This document shows, in pieces, positions 1-12,430 of a stretch of 64,000 nucleotides of DNA. The stretch lies in assembly GCA_002914845.1 (NCBI GenBank), contig JXTC01000113.1:587126-651125 (forward strand). The letters are read 5' to 3'. The position numbers and the translations under genes were made by a program. Positions within the stretch are counted from its first letter, which is position 1, and each line of letters begins with the position of its first letter. The DNA comes from Trema orientale. Lineage: Eukaryota; Streptophyta; Magnoliopsida; Rosales; Cannabaceae. The notes beneath the pieces were generated by a model that was not told where the DNA came from, made no database searches, and saw only the letters and a list, made by a program, of their open reading frames with translations.

Positions 1-1
1 T

Positions 2-184
2 ATGAGTGTGCAATCACATGTGGAAAACGTGGAGTCTTATTTGCAAAGCGCGGTTTGTACTACTACATCTACTGATATTGAGAATGAGAATATCAGTTTG
101 GTTAGAACAGATATGCGTGGTATAACTATTGATTCATCTCTTATAGATACAACTAGTAGGCATGAAGAATCTGAAGACGTCTAA
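2..184 (+). CDS. C-terminal fragment of an unknown protein, possibly CACTA-encoded
   Basis: An open frame enters near the left edge and stops at 184 after at most 60 visible residues. They are acidic and Ser/Thr-rich and carry no motif I recognise. The fragment lies upstream of the CACTA subterminal repeats on the strand that runs towards the 1293 terminus, where the last part of a CACTA transposase or accessory gene would be expected. That position is the only argument for it. The start is off the window, so the listed ATG is probably not a true start, and it may be a chance frame. Confidence 0.25.
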   Translation: MSVQSHVENVESYLQSAVCTTTSTDIENENISLVRTDMRGITIDSSLIDTTSRHEESEDV

Positions 185-478
185 ATTAACTTATTGCAGA
201 GTATATTTTGATGTGATCTTAGTTTTTTTTTTCTTTAAGAAAAATATTCTATTTATTCTCTTTTGTAGTTTTTTTTATTAATACTTTTACCATTTTTCTT
301 TCAAAAAAAAAACTTATTTTTCTTTTAGTTTATATTAGATATAATGAGTACAATTTGTATGTGAACTATGATGATATACAAAAGAAAAAATAATAAAAAA
401 TAGAGAAATGTAGAAATTATTCAACTGATATGAATGAAGAAGCTCAATAATTGTAATTGACTTATATTAAAGAATTTT

Positions 479-630
479 GGGCGCGTCTACAGTAGGGGCA
501 TCCCTACGTAAGGCCCTGTTTATACACCGTTTGATGGGAATCTGTTTATACACAGATTCCCCACAGAGTCCCATCAAACGGTGTATAAACAGTGGCCTTA
601 CGTAGGGACGCCCCTACTATAGCCGCCTCC
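479..630. mobile_element. Foldback MITE, copy 1 (Mutator-like, 152 bp)
   Basis: Two arms of about 65 bp are almost perfect reverse complements, so the whole element is one hairpin. The ends begin GGGCGCGTCTAC and finish GTAGGGG-family sequence. It is flanked by a perfect 9-bp direct repeat AAGAATTTT (470-478 and 631-639), typical of Mutator-superfamily insertion. Two related copies occur at 43477-43628 and 44128-44299. It has no coding capacity. Confidence 0.85.
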
Positions 631-1293
631 AAGAATTTTTTATGTTATTATTACTTTTTAATGAAAGTAATTTTTTTTTCCTTGATGTCCTTTTTAATAT
701 TTCATAATATTTTAATCATCTAATTAGTTTACGGAAAATAATAGCTTAGATTCTTTAATAAAATTTTATTTATTTATATTAAATAGAATATAATGAGTAC
801 ATAAATCTTGTACACATTAACCAATATGTAATAATAGTTAAAATAAAAAAAATAAAAGAGAGAAACGTAAAACTCATATTTTTTTCCCCAATTTTGTTAG
901 TCTTATTAAAGTGTACAGATTATAGATTTCATTTTACTCTAATTCTTAAATTAATCAATACTTTTAAAATGAGTAAGTGACATTTTAAAATGTTACTAGA
1001 TCTAAAATGTAGTGGCATTTTCTAAATTGCTGCTAAATCTAAATTTACTGCCATTTTTAAAATGTAACTAAATTAAAATATTATTGATATTTTAAAACTG
1101 CCACTAAAGATAAAATTTAGTAGCATTTGATTAAATGTCACTGAATTAAAATGTTAATGACATTTGAAAAATGCCACTAAATATAAATTTTAGTGACATT
1201 TTAAATTAATAACACTAAAATATTGTTATCGTGACATTTTTATGCAGATATCACTAAATGAAATGTCACAAATCTATATTTTTCTTGTAGTGA

Positions 1294-1800
1294 AAGAGGC
1301 AACTCTAGCAGGGCTATACGCCACAGTGATTGTGACTATAGGTGTGTGGCCTCTTTCCCATTGGCCAATATTGGCCAGTGATGGTAGTTTCCCTTTTCAG
1401 GAAACTCTTGTTATCCAATTTCACTTGTTATAATATTTGACTATCCACTATTTTTTTATTTATTCAACAATTAGTCATTTATTATCTTATCAGTTTTTCC
1501 TTGATTTGTTAATATCTAATTAGCTATAATTAGAATGACTATCTAATTATATACTCTAAGTTCATCGAACCAAATCAATAATAGGAATCTCTATCATTCT
1601 TTTTTTGGAAACTAGTATATTTCAAAGAAAGAAAACTATTTTGTCTACACTTGTCAGTTTATTACCAAAACTGAGACAAGTGCCACACTCTCACGATGCT
1701 ACATGCCCAAGCCCAGTGACTCGGCCAGGCATGTAGCCTATTCTGTAATCCAACTTTATTTCTCTAATTTTAACTCAAATTAGTCCAGTACAGTAACAGT
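1294..1800. repeat. Diverged copy A of a segment also present at about 22600-23127
   Basis: Several blocks match a segment near 22.6-23.1 kb in the same order and orientation: a GGCCAAT..TTGGCCA block (about 1358-1380 against 22650-22665), a TCCTTGATTTG block, a GAAAC block, and an ACCAAAACTGA..GGGCC block (1664-1730 against 22985-23050). On the minus strand the partner contains a small Cys-containing ORF; here the matching frame is interrupted by stops. This looks like an ancient duplication or a dispersed repeat. Confidence 0.4.
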
Positions 1801-2741
1801 GCGACCATTGATACAAGCTAGCCCAAGAATCTTATGGGACATGTAAAATTGAATCCTAAATAATTAAACAGTCTTGTTAATTATTTCATTTTGTATCCAT
1901 TCCACTAAAGAATTGAAATTATACTCCAGGTCTTCATGGCTACTATTTAGAGTAACGTTATATGCTACAATAATTCTTTGCTAATTACCTCTTTGTATAG
2001 CATCATGAAAATATAATAATATGTTTTTTGGTTCTTATTGATTTTTCTAATGATCATTAGTCAACATCTTATTAATTAAAACAGTATGATATACTTAGGC
2101 CTAAAATTTATGATCAAATACCAAAATCTGTCAGGAGATGTTATTTTACCAAATTCTATATTACTAATTGTAATTATATAATTTAACAAATATATTTTAT
2201 AAAATAGCAAAGTACTGACCTCGATTGATCTTACTCAATTGCAATTCAAATAAATCCATACTTCAAAACATACAATTATAGTAAACTTAAGATTAAGAAT
2301 AAAGTTAACTACTGCCTATGAAATTTTTTTCCATTAACATTATCAATAGAATTTCACTTATGATCTAATTCGGTATAAGTCCCATCATACCAGCTGACTT
2401 AAGTTGACCAAGATAAATCAGACTTTTCTAAAAGTTTACTACAGCATAAATAAAATGCCTAACTTTATTTATATTACTTCCAATCACTATTAATTAATTG
2501 TAAATAACTTGTACCTGTTGTCTGTGAATCTACATCTTAATCAAAAAGATACATTTTTTTTATAACCAATCACAAAGATACATATTTATATAATTAAATG
2601 GAACTTTATTCAAATAACATTATGCATAAGTAATTAACTTAATGATACTTTATTTTATTAATATGAAATTATTTACATGAAAATAACTACTTTTATGAGC
2701 TTCTCTCACTAATTCCAACACATTGTTGGATGCCTTAGGCT
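1801..2741. other. Gene-free AT-rich interval
   Basis: I see no supported ORF, RNA gene or clear repeat here. The composition is strongly AT-rich throughout. Confidence 0.6.
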
Positions 2742-3236
2742 AGGGTTGATAATTTTCTATACAACACGATGATACGACTCGAAAACATCATGAAGTAAAC
2801 GAGTTTGGGTGACCCATTTAATATTCGTATCACTTTCTGGTTGACACGTGCAACACGAATAATAAACAAGTGGGTTTCGAGTCAACATGCTTAACATGAA
2901 AATGACTCATGTAACACGTTTAAATAAACGAGTCGTTTTTGTGTCGTGTCAATACGATATTAATATGATATAGTTATTAATATTTTAATATTTAAAATGT
3001 GATTTTGATTAATTCTAAATATATTTATATGTGTAAAATTGAATTAATTAATGTATAGTCGTATTAAATTAGAGTAATTGTACCAGTTTTGAATAATCGT
3101 GTCAAATAAGTCATAATATAATATATATCACATTTATCAAATAGATTACAGATATCGTATCGTATTAGTCATGTTATATTTAGGTTTATATTTTTGACAT
3201 ATTTATCAATCGTATCGTGTTCAAATTACCATATTT
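2742..3236. mobile_element. Non-autonomous hAT-like repeat
   Basis: The left end reads TAGGGTTGATAATTTTC followed by repeated ACACGA / CGAGT motifs. The right end carries ATCGTATCGTGTTCAAATTACC, a degenerate inverted counterpart of the left end. Plant genomes contain an abundant family with an AGGGTTGGCAATTTTCGACACGA-type terminus and internal CGTGTCG repeats, to which this corresponds. There is no coding capacity, and the boundaries are approximate because the right terminus is decayed. Confidence 0.5.
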
Positions 3237-4135
3237 TCGATTAGCTAAACTTGTCTATTCAATTTGGAGCGAACATTCCTGACAACGATTAAACATACAC
3301 GTGATATGGGAAGTCACATTTTGGTAAGTCACATTTTGGTGCTTCTTTATTATCTTATTTGGTGGATTGGAACATTGAGTTCGAGATCCTTCATACAGTA
3401 AGCTAAACATGAAAGTTGTCAAATAGTTAATTAGTAAACTCACTTATAAAATTAGAAATCGAATTTAGCTACCCTAAAATGAAAAAAAATATATATAGCT
3501 TTTTTATATATATATTTTTTGAAAGGATTGCTTTTTTTATATTGTACATGAGAAAAAAAGTAATTAGTAATTGCACTGGTAAGTTGTAACCAGCTGATAA
3601 AACCATGCACGTTAGAAAGTCTACTACATTTTAAGGAACTGAGCCAAAGGAAGAAAAAGCTTCGCTATATATGAGATCTAAAGTTAATTTGGTGAAAGAA
3701 AGTCAAAGTACAAAAACAGGCAAAGAAAAAGTCAAACCCATCACCAATAATTGCGGATCATTCACAACCAAGAACCAACGAAAACCAGCCAACCATTCCA
3801 GAAACTGCGAATGGCCAAGCAAACCCATCACCATCTTAATAGTTATAGTTATTATTATTACAAAGAAGAAGAAAGAAACAAACAAAAATTCCCAATAATT
3901 AGAGAGAAGAAAGAAAGAGAGAGAGTGCGAAAGCAGTCTCTCCTTTTTCGATCTCTAACTCAATTTTTAGTATTGTTATTATCATTATTATTATTCTTAT
4001 TATCATTAGTACGTTTTGAATAAAAAAATAGATACCCTTTACTCTGTTTCATTCGATCCACCATTGTTGGACACCATAAAGCTTGCCTTTTTTGGCTTCT
4101 TGTTTCTCTCCTGAAGATCCATTTTCCAGGAAAAT
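3237..4135. promoter_or_regulatory. Upstream and 5' leader region of the coiled-coil gene
   Basis: The interval contains a TATA-like CTATATATGA at about 3664-3673, then an A/GA-rich and CT-rich stretch up to the ATG at 4136. If that TATA is used, the leader is roughly 440 bases and contains several short upstream ORFs (for example from 3671 and 3751), which I treat as chance. The transcription start cannot be fixed from sequence alone. Confidence 0.35.
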
Positions 4136-5291
4136 ATGAGTGGGCTTCGAGCTTTTTCATCTCCTGAGTTATCACCTTCACCAAAGATCCATGGTGAACG
4201 ATCCGAAGATCACAGCTTCGAAGGTGATGCACACCGTCCTCCTCTGTTTTTTCTTCTCTGTTTGTTTGGCTCCTAAGAAAATACCAACTGCCCCATCTCA
4301 CTTTCCCGAGAAACAATCACAGAATCCTTAATAACCCTTTAAAGGGTCTAAGTTTTTTTCATAGTTTTGATTCATTTTCTTTTTTGTTTCAGGCATCGCT
4401 ACGAACATTAAGCTCCTCTTAAAACTAGTCCAAGATCACAACGAGGCCGGGACTAGAGACGGCGTCGATGACCGGAAATCCCAGAGGGTCGCCGGAATGA
4501 TGAGCATAATCGAGGATGTCAAGACCCGGATTCAGAAATCTCAGAGCTCGGGTCGAAAACCGGAGCTCCGACGATGCAATACGGATCTTCTTAGATCAAA
4601 TAATAGTAGTAGTAGTGGTAGTGCTCCGAGGGACAATACTAAGAAGTCAAACGAGCTGCCAATAAACGACGAGAAAGAGAGGCTCAAACGACAACTCAGC
4701 ATGAGCTTGGCTGCGAGGAAGAGCCTCGAGATTCTGTGTGGGAGTTTGGGGAAGGAGAAGGAGATTATGGCTTCGGAACTTTCTCGGAAAGTTCAAGAAT
4801 GTGCGAGTTTGGAGGAGCTCGTAAGTGATCTCAGAGCGCAGAACGACATGTTGTTGGGGAAAGTCAAGGCCTGTGCTGCTGAACATAAGGAGAGGAGATC
4901 ATCATCTGGTGTGGGGGAGACCAGCCAGGGCAATGCTGCACTCCAGGAGAGGAACAGGGCTCTTTCGGAGCAACTGTTGAAATCGCTTGACGGGTATCGG
5001 TCGTTGAAGAGGAAGCTTAAGGATTCACAGGAGGAGAGTGTGAAGATGGAAGTGGAAATGGAGAAAATGGGAGTTGAAGTCCAAGATGGGATTGAGAGAA
5101 TTCAGAGGTTGAAGGAGAAGATTGGTAAATGGGGTGGTGAGAAGGAAGTGGATATTGATCAGGAGATTAAGGCTTTGGAGGGAATGTTTGAGTGTTTCAC
5201 TTTGAAGATTTCTAAGCATAGGCAGAGGAAAAGTGAGTCACCTAAGAAAAAAAATGAGACCAAAGTCAGTAAGGCTACTCTGAATGAGTGA
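4136..5291 (+). CDS. Coiled-coil protein of unknown function (2 exons, 328 residues)
   Basis: Exon 1 is 4136-4223 and exon 2 is 4393-5291, joined across a GT..TTTCAG intron (4224-4392) in phase 1 to give 328 residues. An ATG at 4497 also opens a 264-residue frame, but the frame continues upstream to the 4393 acceptor and joins exon 1, so I prefer the 4136 start. The N-terminus is Ser/Pro-rich. Residues about 120-300 are dense in Glu, Lys, Leu and Arg with heptad-like spacing, as in a long coiled coil, and the C-terminal tail is Lys-rich. No enzymatic motif or membrane segment is visible. It resembles plant coiled-coil proteins of unknown role; nuclear location is possible from the basic tail but is only inference. 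Confidence 0.75.
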
Positions 5292-6108
5292 ATGAGGAAA
5301 AGAAAATGCTACCTATTATGACGATTATCTTCGTAGTCATCACGTGCTTCAGAATTGACGTGTGAATACGTGATTGATTAAAACGAAGGTGAAAATTGCT
5401 AGTCATCCCTTAAAAGAAGAAAAGGGTTGTCCAAGAATAGGCATATCTGGTCTGACCTCATTTTGGTCTCTTTTTGTGTAGATCTTAATTTTTCCCTGCG
5501 TATTTGGAATTCTCAGGAAAAGTAGTCGAATCATGGATTGTGACGTCTCCAAATAGTAAAACGGAATAGTAAAATTTTTGCTCATTGATTGCTCATGTGA
5601 AGTGCACTTTTTGACCATTTCAGGTTTAGAAATGACCCCTCTTCTCCCCTGGCCCACACTGTTGTATAATTCCGACTTGCTTCTCATTTATCCATTTTTT
5701 CTTTGTAAGCAAAAGAGTTGTTAATGAAAAAGTGGGAAGGATACTGCGAGAATACTGCTCTCGCAAGTGCTTTATAGAAATTCAACTATTGTAATTTTAC
5801 CTTTCTTAGGGGAGTTTTAGAAAGTATGTCGCCGAAGGGACAACTGTACTTCTCTCTAAGATCCTTCAGAAATGCCGTAATTTAAATAATCTGAACTACA
5901 TAGACAATACATGGCAATATGTTAACAGAGCGTTATCTTTAAAGCATAGGGTAATGAGAACATATTTGAGAGAAAGACAATCTATATCACCAAGTATCTT
6001 ATATGCATAGCTAGGAACATGTACAAGGTTTATGTAAGTATAACATAGTAGATGATTTGAAAGATGCCCAGTGACATGTACAAGGTTTCTGTAAATATAA
6101 CACGCATA
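5292..6108. other. Intergenic region between convergent genes
   Basis: This holds the presumed 3' ends of the coiled-coil gene (+) and BRCA1 (-), which point towards each other. The ORF at 5403-5687 on the minus strand has no recognisable content. I see no repeat with clear ends. Confidence 0.5.
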
Positions 6109-9100
6109 CTATTCAGTAAGACATTGCAACTTGCAGGCAGCAATGGAGTTCAAAACCCATGAGTTGCTTGCTACTTTGGCTCCAGATGAACTTGCTAGAG
6201 CCTCCGCATCAAACCGCCTGCGCTTTACTGTCCCATCCCTTTTTGTGGGATCAGATTGATTAGGTAGCTCAAGGCTGTAAATAATGAAGGTTTCAAAAGC
6301 AGAACCGAACGGTGAGTCTTTCTGGTGTCCTGAAACGGGTTTCCTATGCAGAATAGTTCCTCCAGCAGCAGCTATGAGGTCTTGTAGATAGCCTTTGTAT
6401 GCAGGTTCAAATTCTCCCATAAAGTAGAACTTAAATCCATCAAATAGCTTTGGTTGCTGCAAGCAAGAGTTTATTCATATACGAGTCAGTTATCATATGT
6501 GAACATGTGACACGAGTAGCAGGAAGTGTTAATGCAAATTCATACGTCCTCTTCATCAAATGGAAGTCAAAGTTCATTATCCGATAATAACAAAACAAGA
6601 AAAACTCGGACATCATACGTTACTTTTATATATAGGACAATGCAAAATGCTGACTTGGGGGTTAAAATTCTATGGGAGAAAATTTAAGTAGCAAAGGAAC
6701 TGAAATGGATGAAAACAACCATTGGGAGTTTTAGTACTAACTTGCAAAGTCACGGTAACAGAACAAAGCCTCATGGTAATGTAAAACAATACAATTGTTC
6801 AAAAAATTACGAAGTTGGTAGGCATTTTAAAAGAATTCAGAAATAAATAAGCTGGGATAAATAAATATTATTCCGAAGAAAATGGCGAACCAACCTTGTT
6901 CTGAACTCTAAGTCGTCCAAGTCGAGGACCATCCCTGATTCCATGACTGTCAACAGTTATTTCAAAACATTGCTCATCAACTAGCTTCATTGCTTCCATG
7001 CACGCCTTGATCCCTATTGAGGCACAGACAAATGAAAGAAGTAAAAGATTATGAGCTGCAACAAATACATCTGATAGATTATAGATAGCAGTCTTTTGTC
7101 CTCTCAAATTATGACAGTCCAAATACATATTGGAAATGCTCTAACATAAAATCTAGTACTTACAATTCATACTTAGGATCCACTTTCCATCCAAAATCCC
7201 CATCAAAACTTTGAGGGTTCTTCTACATGCTCCACTTTCATCTGTTGACGCAATAACGTGAGTGACATTTGATTCCCACTTCTTTGAAACTGTAATTCCG
7301 GAAATTCTCTCAAACTCGGAAACTATTTCCTGCAGTCATAACCCAAAAAAGATAACTCAAGTTATTCAGATGGTACACGGACATGAAATATTGAGATGGA
7401 ACAACTGAAGAACTACAAGTGGCTTACCCTCTCAGAATTTGTTAGAGCTGAACAACAGAGAACTAATCTTTTAGAAAATCCACTAGAACTCCAATTTGGA
7501 GAGGTACCAGGATCATGCTTAACAGCAACTTTTTTATGTTGAACAGATGATAACCTAGAGAAGAAAATCAAAGATAGAAATAAATAAGAAGGTTATTTAA
7601 GTATAATTCCTTGTCTGCTCATTTAAATCATTAGAACAAAGTGACAGCATCTATTTACCTTTTAGGATTGCATGTTCTCTTTCTTGCTTGCGATTCTGAA
7701 CTTTCACTTGGAAACTTGGAAGAGGGATGAAGGGGGCATAACATAACAAACTTATCCTGAAATACAACCAAGATTAGAATAGCATTCTTTTGGAGGGGGG
7801 AAAAAAACGTAACATAAACAACCAAAAAAAGCAAAGTTTTTGCTTCTAACACGTACTGTATCCCATCGGCATTGAGGCATCAACTTGGCACAAGTAACAT
7901 GGAAACTCTTGCGACAACTCTTCTCATAACACCCAAGGGCAGCACCTTTAGTTCCACAGCAACTACATTTAATTCTTCGACTTCTAGTTAATTCAGCTTC
8001 AAGATTGATAGCAACATCCTCTTCAAAATACACATTGGGTGCCCTGCACTTATTTTCACAACTCAATTAGCCAAAAGAAAGTTGGAAACACTCAACTATT
8101 AAGACCTCACTTTTCCTAATTACTTGAATCCTATTTACCAATTTCAAAGATAATACATCACCAATTACAAAAGATAATGTCTCATTTGTAAGACACTAGA
8201 GATGGCTTATCCCATCATGACCAGCCGACTTTGCTTGCAGCTTCTTTGGTAGTAACAGAAAAAAGTCAATGAAAGACAACTTATTTTCACACTGTGAAAG
8301 CAGAAAACATGTTACATGCACCCTTGTGCTAAGAAAATCTTTTTGCTCACTCAGAAATTCTTACCATTCAGTGCAATTCCTGTGTGAATGTATGAGCTTG
8401 GATCCCCCATTGTAATCTGCGGCAACTGGCCTACCATTGTAGTAGTGAACCATCTCTCCTGAAGCCTGTAATTTTGGTATTGCAACTTTAAATTTAGCCT
8501 TGTGGATACAAATATCAATTTTGGCATTACAGTGTATGCATGAGGAGGAAGTGTAAATGACAAAGAAATCAAGATAAAGTAAGTACCTCAGACACTTCTG
8601 AAGAAAGACAAAAGGCACATTGGATTTTAACAGGGATGTTCTGACATCTCTGCAACACCACATCATTAGTCAGGGAAGGAATTTCCTTCACTGTTGATGG
8701 ATCAGGCAGACTTCCAACATTCATATTGTTTTGAATATTTCCAGTGGTATGAGCTTCATTTGCATGAACGTCGGCATAACCAGCTTGAATATCATCAACT
8801 TTTTCATTGTTAGAGTTTCCCATGCAGGACACTTTCTTTCTCTTTCTCCTCAATCCATGATCATTTGACTTAACTTTATTGGAAATTTTGCTGGGTTTTT
8901 CCATGGCATCAGAGGCTTTGTCTTTATTGGCTAAAGGGACTAATAAAGCAGATAACTTAGCTATAGTGTCCTTATCTGTAGTGTCCTTGTTTGTATTGTT
9001 TCTCCCCTCATATACTTCATCAGAATCCTTTCGCATAGTATCTGGCCTTTGTTTTTTGGAGCACACTGGCTGCTGTATCTGGTTCCGGGCATTGATCTTG

Positions 9101-12100
9101 TCACAGCTATTTCCAGGCTTCTCTGAGTTAAAATCTTCTTTGCATATTTTCTTTTTCCCCAAGGAAGCAGGCAATTTATTAATTGTGTCTTTACTAGCAT
9201 CATTTAAAGTTTCAGCTCCAACAGAGGCAGCACGAGCTTTCTTACTCCTTTTGGAAGTCTTGAACATGTCCTGAGATTTCGCATTTGAATCTACGTTAAA
9301 TACAAGAGATGGATTAGCCTTTTTCCCAGGACATGTGGCTCCAACTGTTTCTTTTGCCTTCCGACCCCTCTTCTTAGAATTCTGACAACCCACTTGATTT
9401 TTAGCATAGTTGGTTCCAGGTGTGGAGATATCACACAACTCAGTAGTGCATCCATCATCTTGCTTTTTAGCTGGCACTTTGCCTATTTTCTTGTCCTGTG
9501 AGACTTCTTTTATGTTTTCTTCTTTAACTACACCAAAATCCTCAGTATCAGCAACCTGCATTTTCATGTTGATTTAGAAAAGCTGATGACTAAATAAAAC
9601 TGGAAATTGAAATAGACAATTTAGATAGGAGATGAAAATGTGGAATTTATATAATGTTATACCTGACTCTTAAAGGGACTTGTACACAGTTCAGGGGAGC
9701 AAGCCCTTTGTGTCCATTCAAACATTTCACTATCAAACATATCTGCAACATTGGATGATTTACCAGGCACGTCTCCCTAGATGAGATCAGCAAAAATGAA
9801 AATAAAAAATTAGTGGCAATATTTTAAAGGTTTGGGATAAATTGTTAGTTCATATTCATGGATCGTAGTAGAACACTTAACTCAAAAAATATGACCAAAC
9901 AGAAAGCCTACATAGTGGAACTTATATCACAAGAAGTTCAACTAGCTTATTTTTAAATCCTTTTATATTGAAAAGATTACTTCCATTTTCAGTTTTTCCA
10001 CAATCCCGAGTAGAGATAAAATTGACGTTTCTTTCTACATACAATGGGTAAATCGATTACCTCCCAAGTCAAATAGAAAATATGTACATACGCATATATA
10101 ATACAATGCCACTAACAAACTAATTTGTACTCACTTCTGGTGCCAATCTAGAATTTTCATCGTCCGAGTCTTTGATATCACTGAAAGCAGGAGCATCTGG
10201 AAGTGGCATATTAATGAATGGATCCGTACCAGTGTGCTGGGTTTGACTTGCATTTTCTAGATTTTCTTCGTCTCTCAACCAAAAGAAAGGTGAAAGACCC
10301 GGTCCTTCCTTTTCATCCATAACAGGTTTCTTCTTCAGAATTCCTGAGCTCTTTCCAGATAATTTATCGAGAGTTTCGCCTAACTCACCTTCAGACTGAG
10401 ATTGTGGCACCTGAACCCTTTTCTTGGCTGGAAATGAAGGTCTCACGTGTAAAGTACCATAACTTTCCATTTCCAGATTGGAGTTACATTTTTCTCTTGA
10501 CCCTTGTTCTCTCGAAGTAACTTTTTTCTCTACATAAATTTGGCCAGAATCTTGTCCATCAAGAATGTTGTGATCTTCCACTTGCTGTTTCCCATCTGTA
10601 ATATGGAATGAGATGAGGGAAAATAACATAAGATTAAAAAACTTCATTTCAAACACAAAAGAGCAGCTCTTGGTTATGGTGCATACGAGTATGTTTCACT
10701 TGTAGTCTTGTAAAATGAACAGATGCCATGACAAATGTGATGATAGTAAAAGTTCAAAATTGGTACTTGCAAGTCTTAAGACTGTCATCTCACTAAAAGT
10801 AACAGAACAAAATAACAACTTAGATCGGAATGCATAGTTTGACAAAGTTAAGATTGTAATACAATACACAGTCAAATTGTTGCGCTGATGTAAAATTCGT
10901 AAAATTGAAATTAAAATGCTTGTGTGCATCGATGTGCTACTCCAAGCCAAAATACTTTTAATTTTTCCGTCATAACATTACTAACCAAGCAGTTCATGCA
11001 CCATGTTTATGCATCCTTACATGCCAAATCCATGTATAGCTTAATACCTGATAATTTAGTTTTTTTTTTTTTTTTTGAGGGAAAATACCTGATAATTTAG
11101 TTGAGAGTGCATTCTGAGTAATAAATATATTCATTCCCGAAGCAATTTCCATACTTTTGTAAATGCTAACCAAGTTATCCATGTGAGGAACAGGCCGAAC
11201 CTCTGCAGCAAAAGGTAGCAGGTGCCAAAAACAATAAGAGAACAATCAACAAGGTCAATCCAATCTAAAACAACCACAAAAAAACACAGTATCTCAGACC
11301 CCAGATGCCAGTTTACACTGCCTTGATCTAAAAAATTTGAGCTTTATCTTAAACAACTTTTTAAATTTGATTTCCTAAACACTACAAATATTTACTTAAA
11401 ACTAATATTGAAATGGAGTTTTAGTTTACCCATAAACCCTTTTGCTGAGTAAAAGCATTGGCACTATGTATGTTGTAAAAGCATTACTACTATGTATGTT
11501 CTGTTGTAAAAAAAAAAAAAAAACCAGGATTAACATTTTCTCATTCGGTCATTTTTTCTAATGCATTTTTTGTGCCTAAGCGAACTTTAAATCACCAACT
11601 TCTTTAATTCTATCAAATTGTTGTGTTAAAATAAGGCATTTGTTTTGCTTTACAAATATAAAAACTGCTATATCAGAGTAAATTGCCTCGTTATAAAAAG
11701 CATCAAACACATACCTCTACGACGATATGGAACTTTACAGACAGGACAATTGGAATCCGATTTCATCGATTTCACAATACAAGAGCTGGAAAAAAAAAAA
11801 AAAAAAAAAAAAGGAGACAACAACCATAGATAGCATCAACGCTCTTTACATTTTGAATCCCATAAAAAAAAGTCTTACGAAAAATTGTTCTGGAAAAAAG
11901 AGCCTTACTTGCAGAAAACATGGTTGCAATTTAACGAAACAGCAGAACTCAGTAAGCTCAAGCTGCCAAAATAAAATAATATAAAATAAAACCCATTAAA
12001 CCCAGAAGACAAATGTCAAAAACCCATTTACAAAATTGTAAAATAAATAACGAAAAAAAAAAAAAGAGAGAGAAAAATCTGGAGAAACGCAATGGAAATC

Positions 12101-12209
12101 TAAAAGGGTATCTAGAAATTAGGGAGAGAGAGAAAGATGTGTAAATATACCAAATGGGGCATTTGAGTTCCCTGCCCATTCTTTCGAGGTGGTTCGGATC
12201 CCCCATCAT
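6109..12209 (-). CDS. BRCA1: BRCA1-type DNA-repair E3 ubiquitin ligase (14 exons, 995 residues)
   Basis: Coding exons from 5' to 3' on the minus strand: 12209-12151, 11962-11909, 11785-11715, 11202-11089, 10595-10135, 9776-9663, 9555-8587, 8465-8365, 8043-7857, 7756-7659, 7554-7428, 7329-7164, 7013-6895, 6456-6109. All introns are GT-AG, the phases agree, and the sum is 2988 nt. Residues 17-54 form a C3HC4 RING (C17, C20, C32, H34, C37, C40, C51, C54), the BARD1 and E2 contact region. The middle (about 150-600) is charged and Lys/Ser-rich, probably disordered. An extended PHD finger starts at C604-x2-C607 and runs into exons 8-10. Two BRCT repeats follow (about 770-865 and 881-990), which in this family bind phosphoproteins. 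RING plus ePHD plus tandem BRCT is shared by plant BRCA1 and BARD1; the RING-adjacent PHMDNLVSIYKSME segment and the length favour BRCA1. The expected role is homologous recombination in the nucleus. Confidence 0.93.
11043..11102. repeat. 19-bp direct repeat flanking a poly-T insert at the BRCA1 exon 4 donor
   Basis: AATACCTGATAATTTAGTT occurs at 11043-11061 and again at 11084-11102, separated by a T-run and GAGGGAAA. Read on the minus strand, each copy contains the exon end and a splice donor (ATCAG|GTATT), so the gene has two candidate donors 41 bp apart. The pattern, a poly-A stretch bracketed by a 15-20 bp duplication, resembles a tiny retroposition scar. Confidence 0.8.
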
Positions 12210-12379
12210 TTTCTTTCTTCTGTTTGTTCTAATCAGAGATAGAGAGAGAGTGAGAGAGCGATTCCTGTGTAGCAGAGCAAAAATGGAAGATTCTGACTTC
12301 TGAGATTGAGACCAAAACGAAGACGCATGAACCCTTTTTTTTTTTTTATAATATATATTTTCTCTTTTTTGAATTTAAA

Positions 12380-12430
12380 CCCGCCAATTTTCTAACGCGC
12401 CTAAATTTTCATTGTTTGGATTCTGGCGGG
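12380..12430. promoter_or_regulatory. Putative E2F sites upstream of BRCA1
   Basis: CCCGCCAAT at 12380-12388 (reverse complement ATTGGCGGG) matches the E2F core WTTSSCSS. A second GGCGGG-containing motif, TGGCGGG, lies at 12424-12430. Both sit 170-220 bp upstream of the BRCA1 ATG. BRCA1 genes in plants are S-phase and DNA-damage regulated, so E2F input is plausible; binding here is inference. Confidence 0.45.

Larger units (their letters stand above)
1..1293 (+). mobile_element. 3' end of a CACTA (En/Spm) DNA transposon, entering from the left edge
   Basis: The segment ends at 1293 in TTTTTCTTGTAGTG, the reverse complement of the usual plant CACTA terminus CACTACAAGAAAAA. From about 950 to 1290 there are many short, diverged direct and inverted copies of a TGCCACTAAA / TTTAGTGGCATT motif, which is the subterminal repeat pattern that transposase binds in this superfamily. 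The other end lies outside the window, so length and target duplication cannot be checked. A separate foldback MITE (479-630) has inserted inside it. Terminus and subterminal repeats are seen directly; the superfamily assignment is inference from known CACTA structure. Confidence 0.65.

Noticed and set aside
3671..4023. Overlapping plus-strand ORFs of 75 and 90 codons
   Set aside because: They lie in the purine- and pyrimidine-rich leader of the coiled-coil gene, have biased composition and no domain.
8879..9274. 131-codon plus-strand ORF
   Set aside because: It is the antisense shadow of BRCA1 exon 7.
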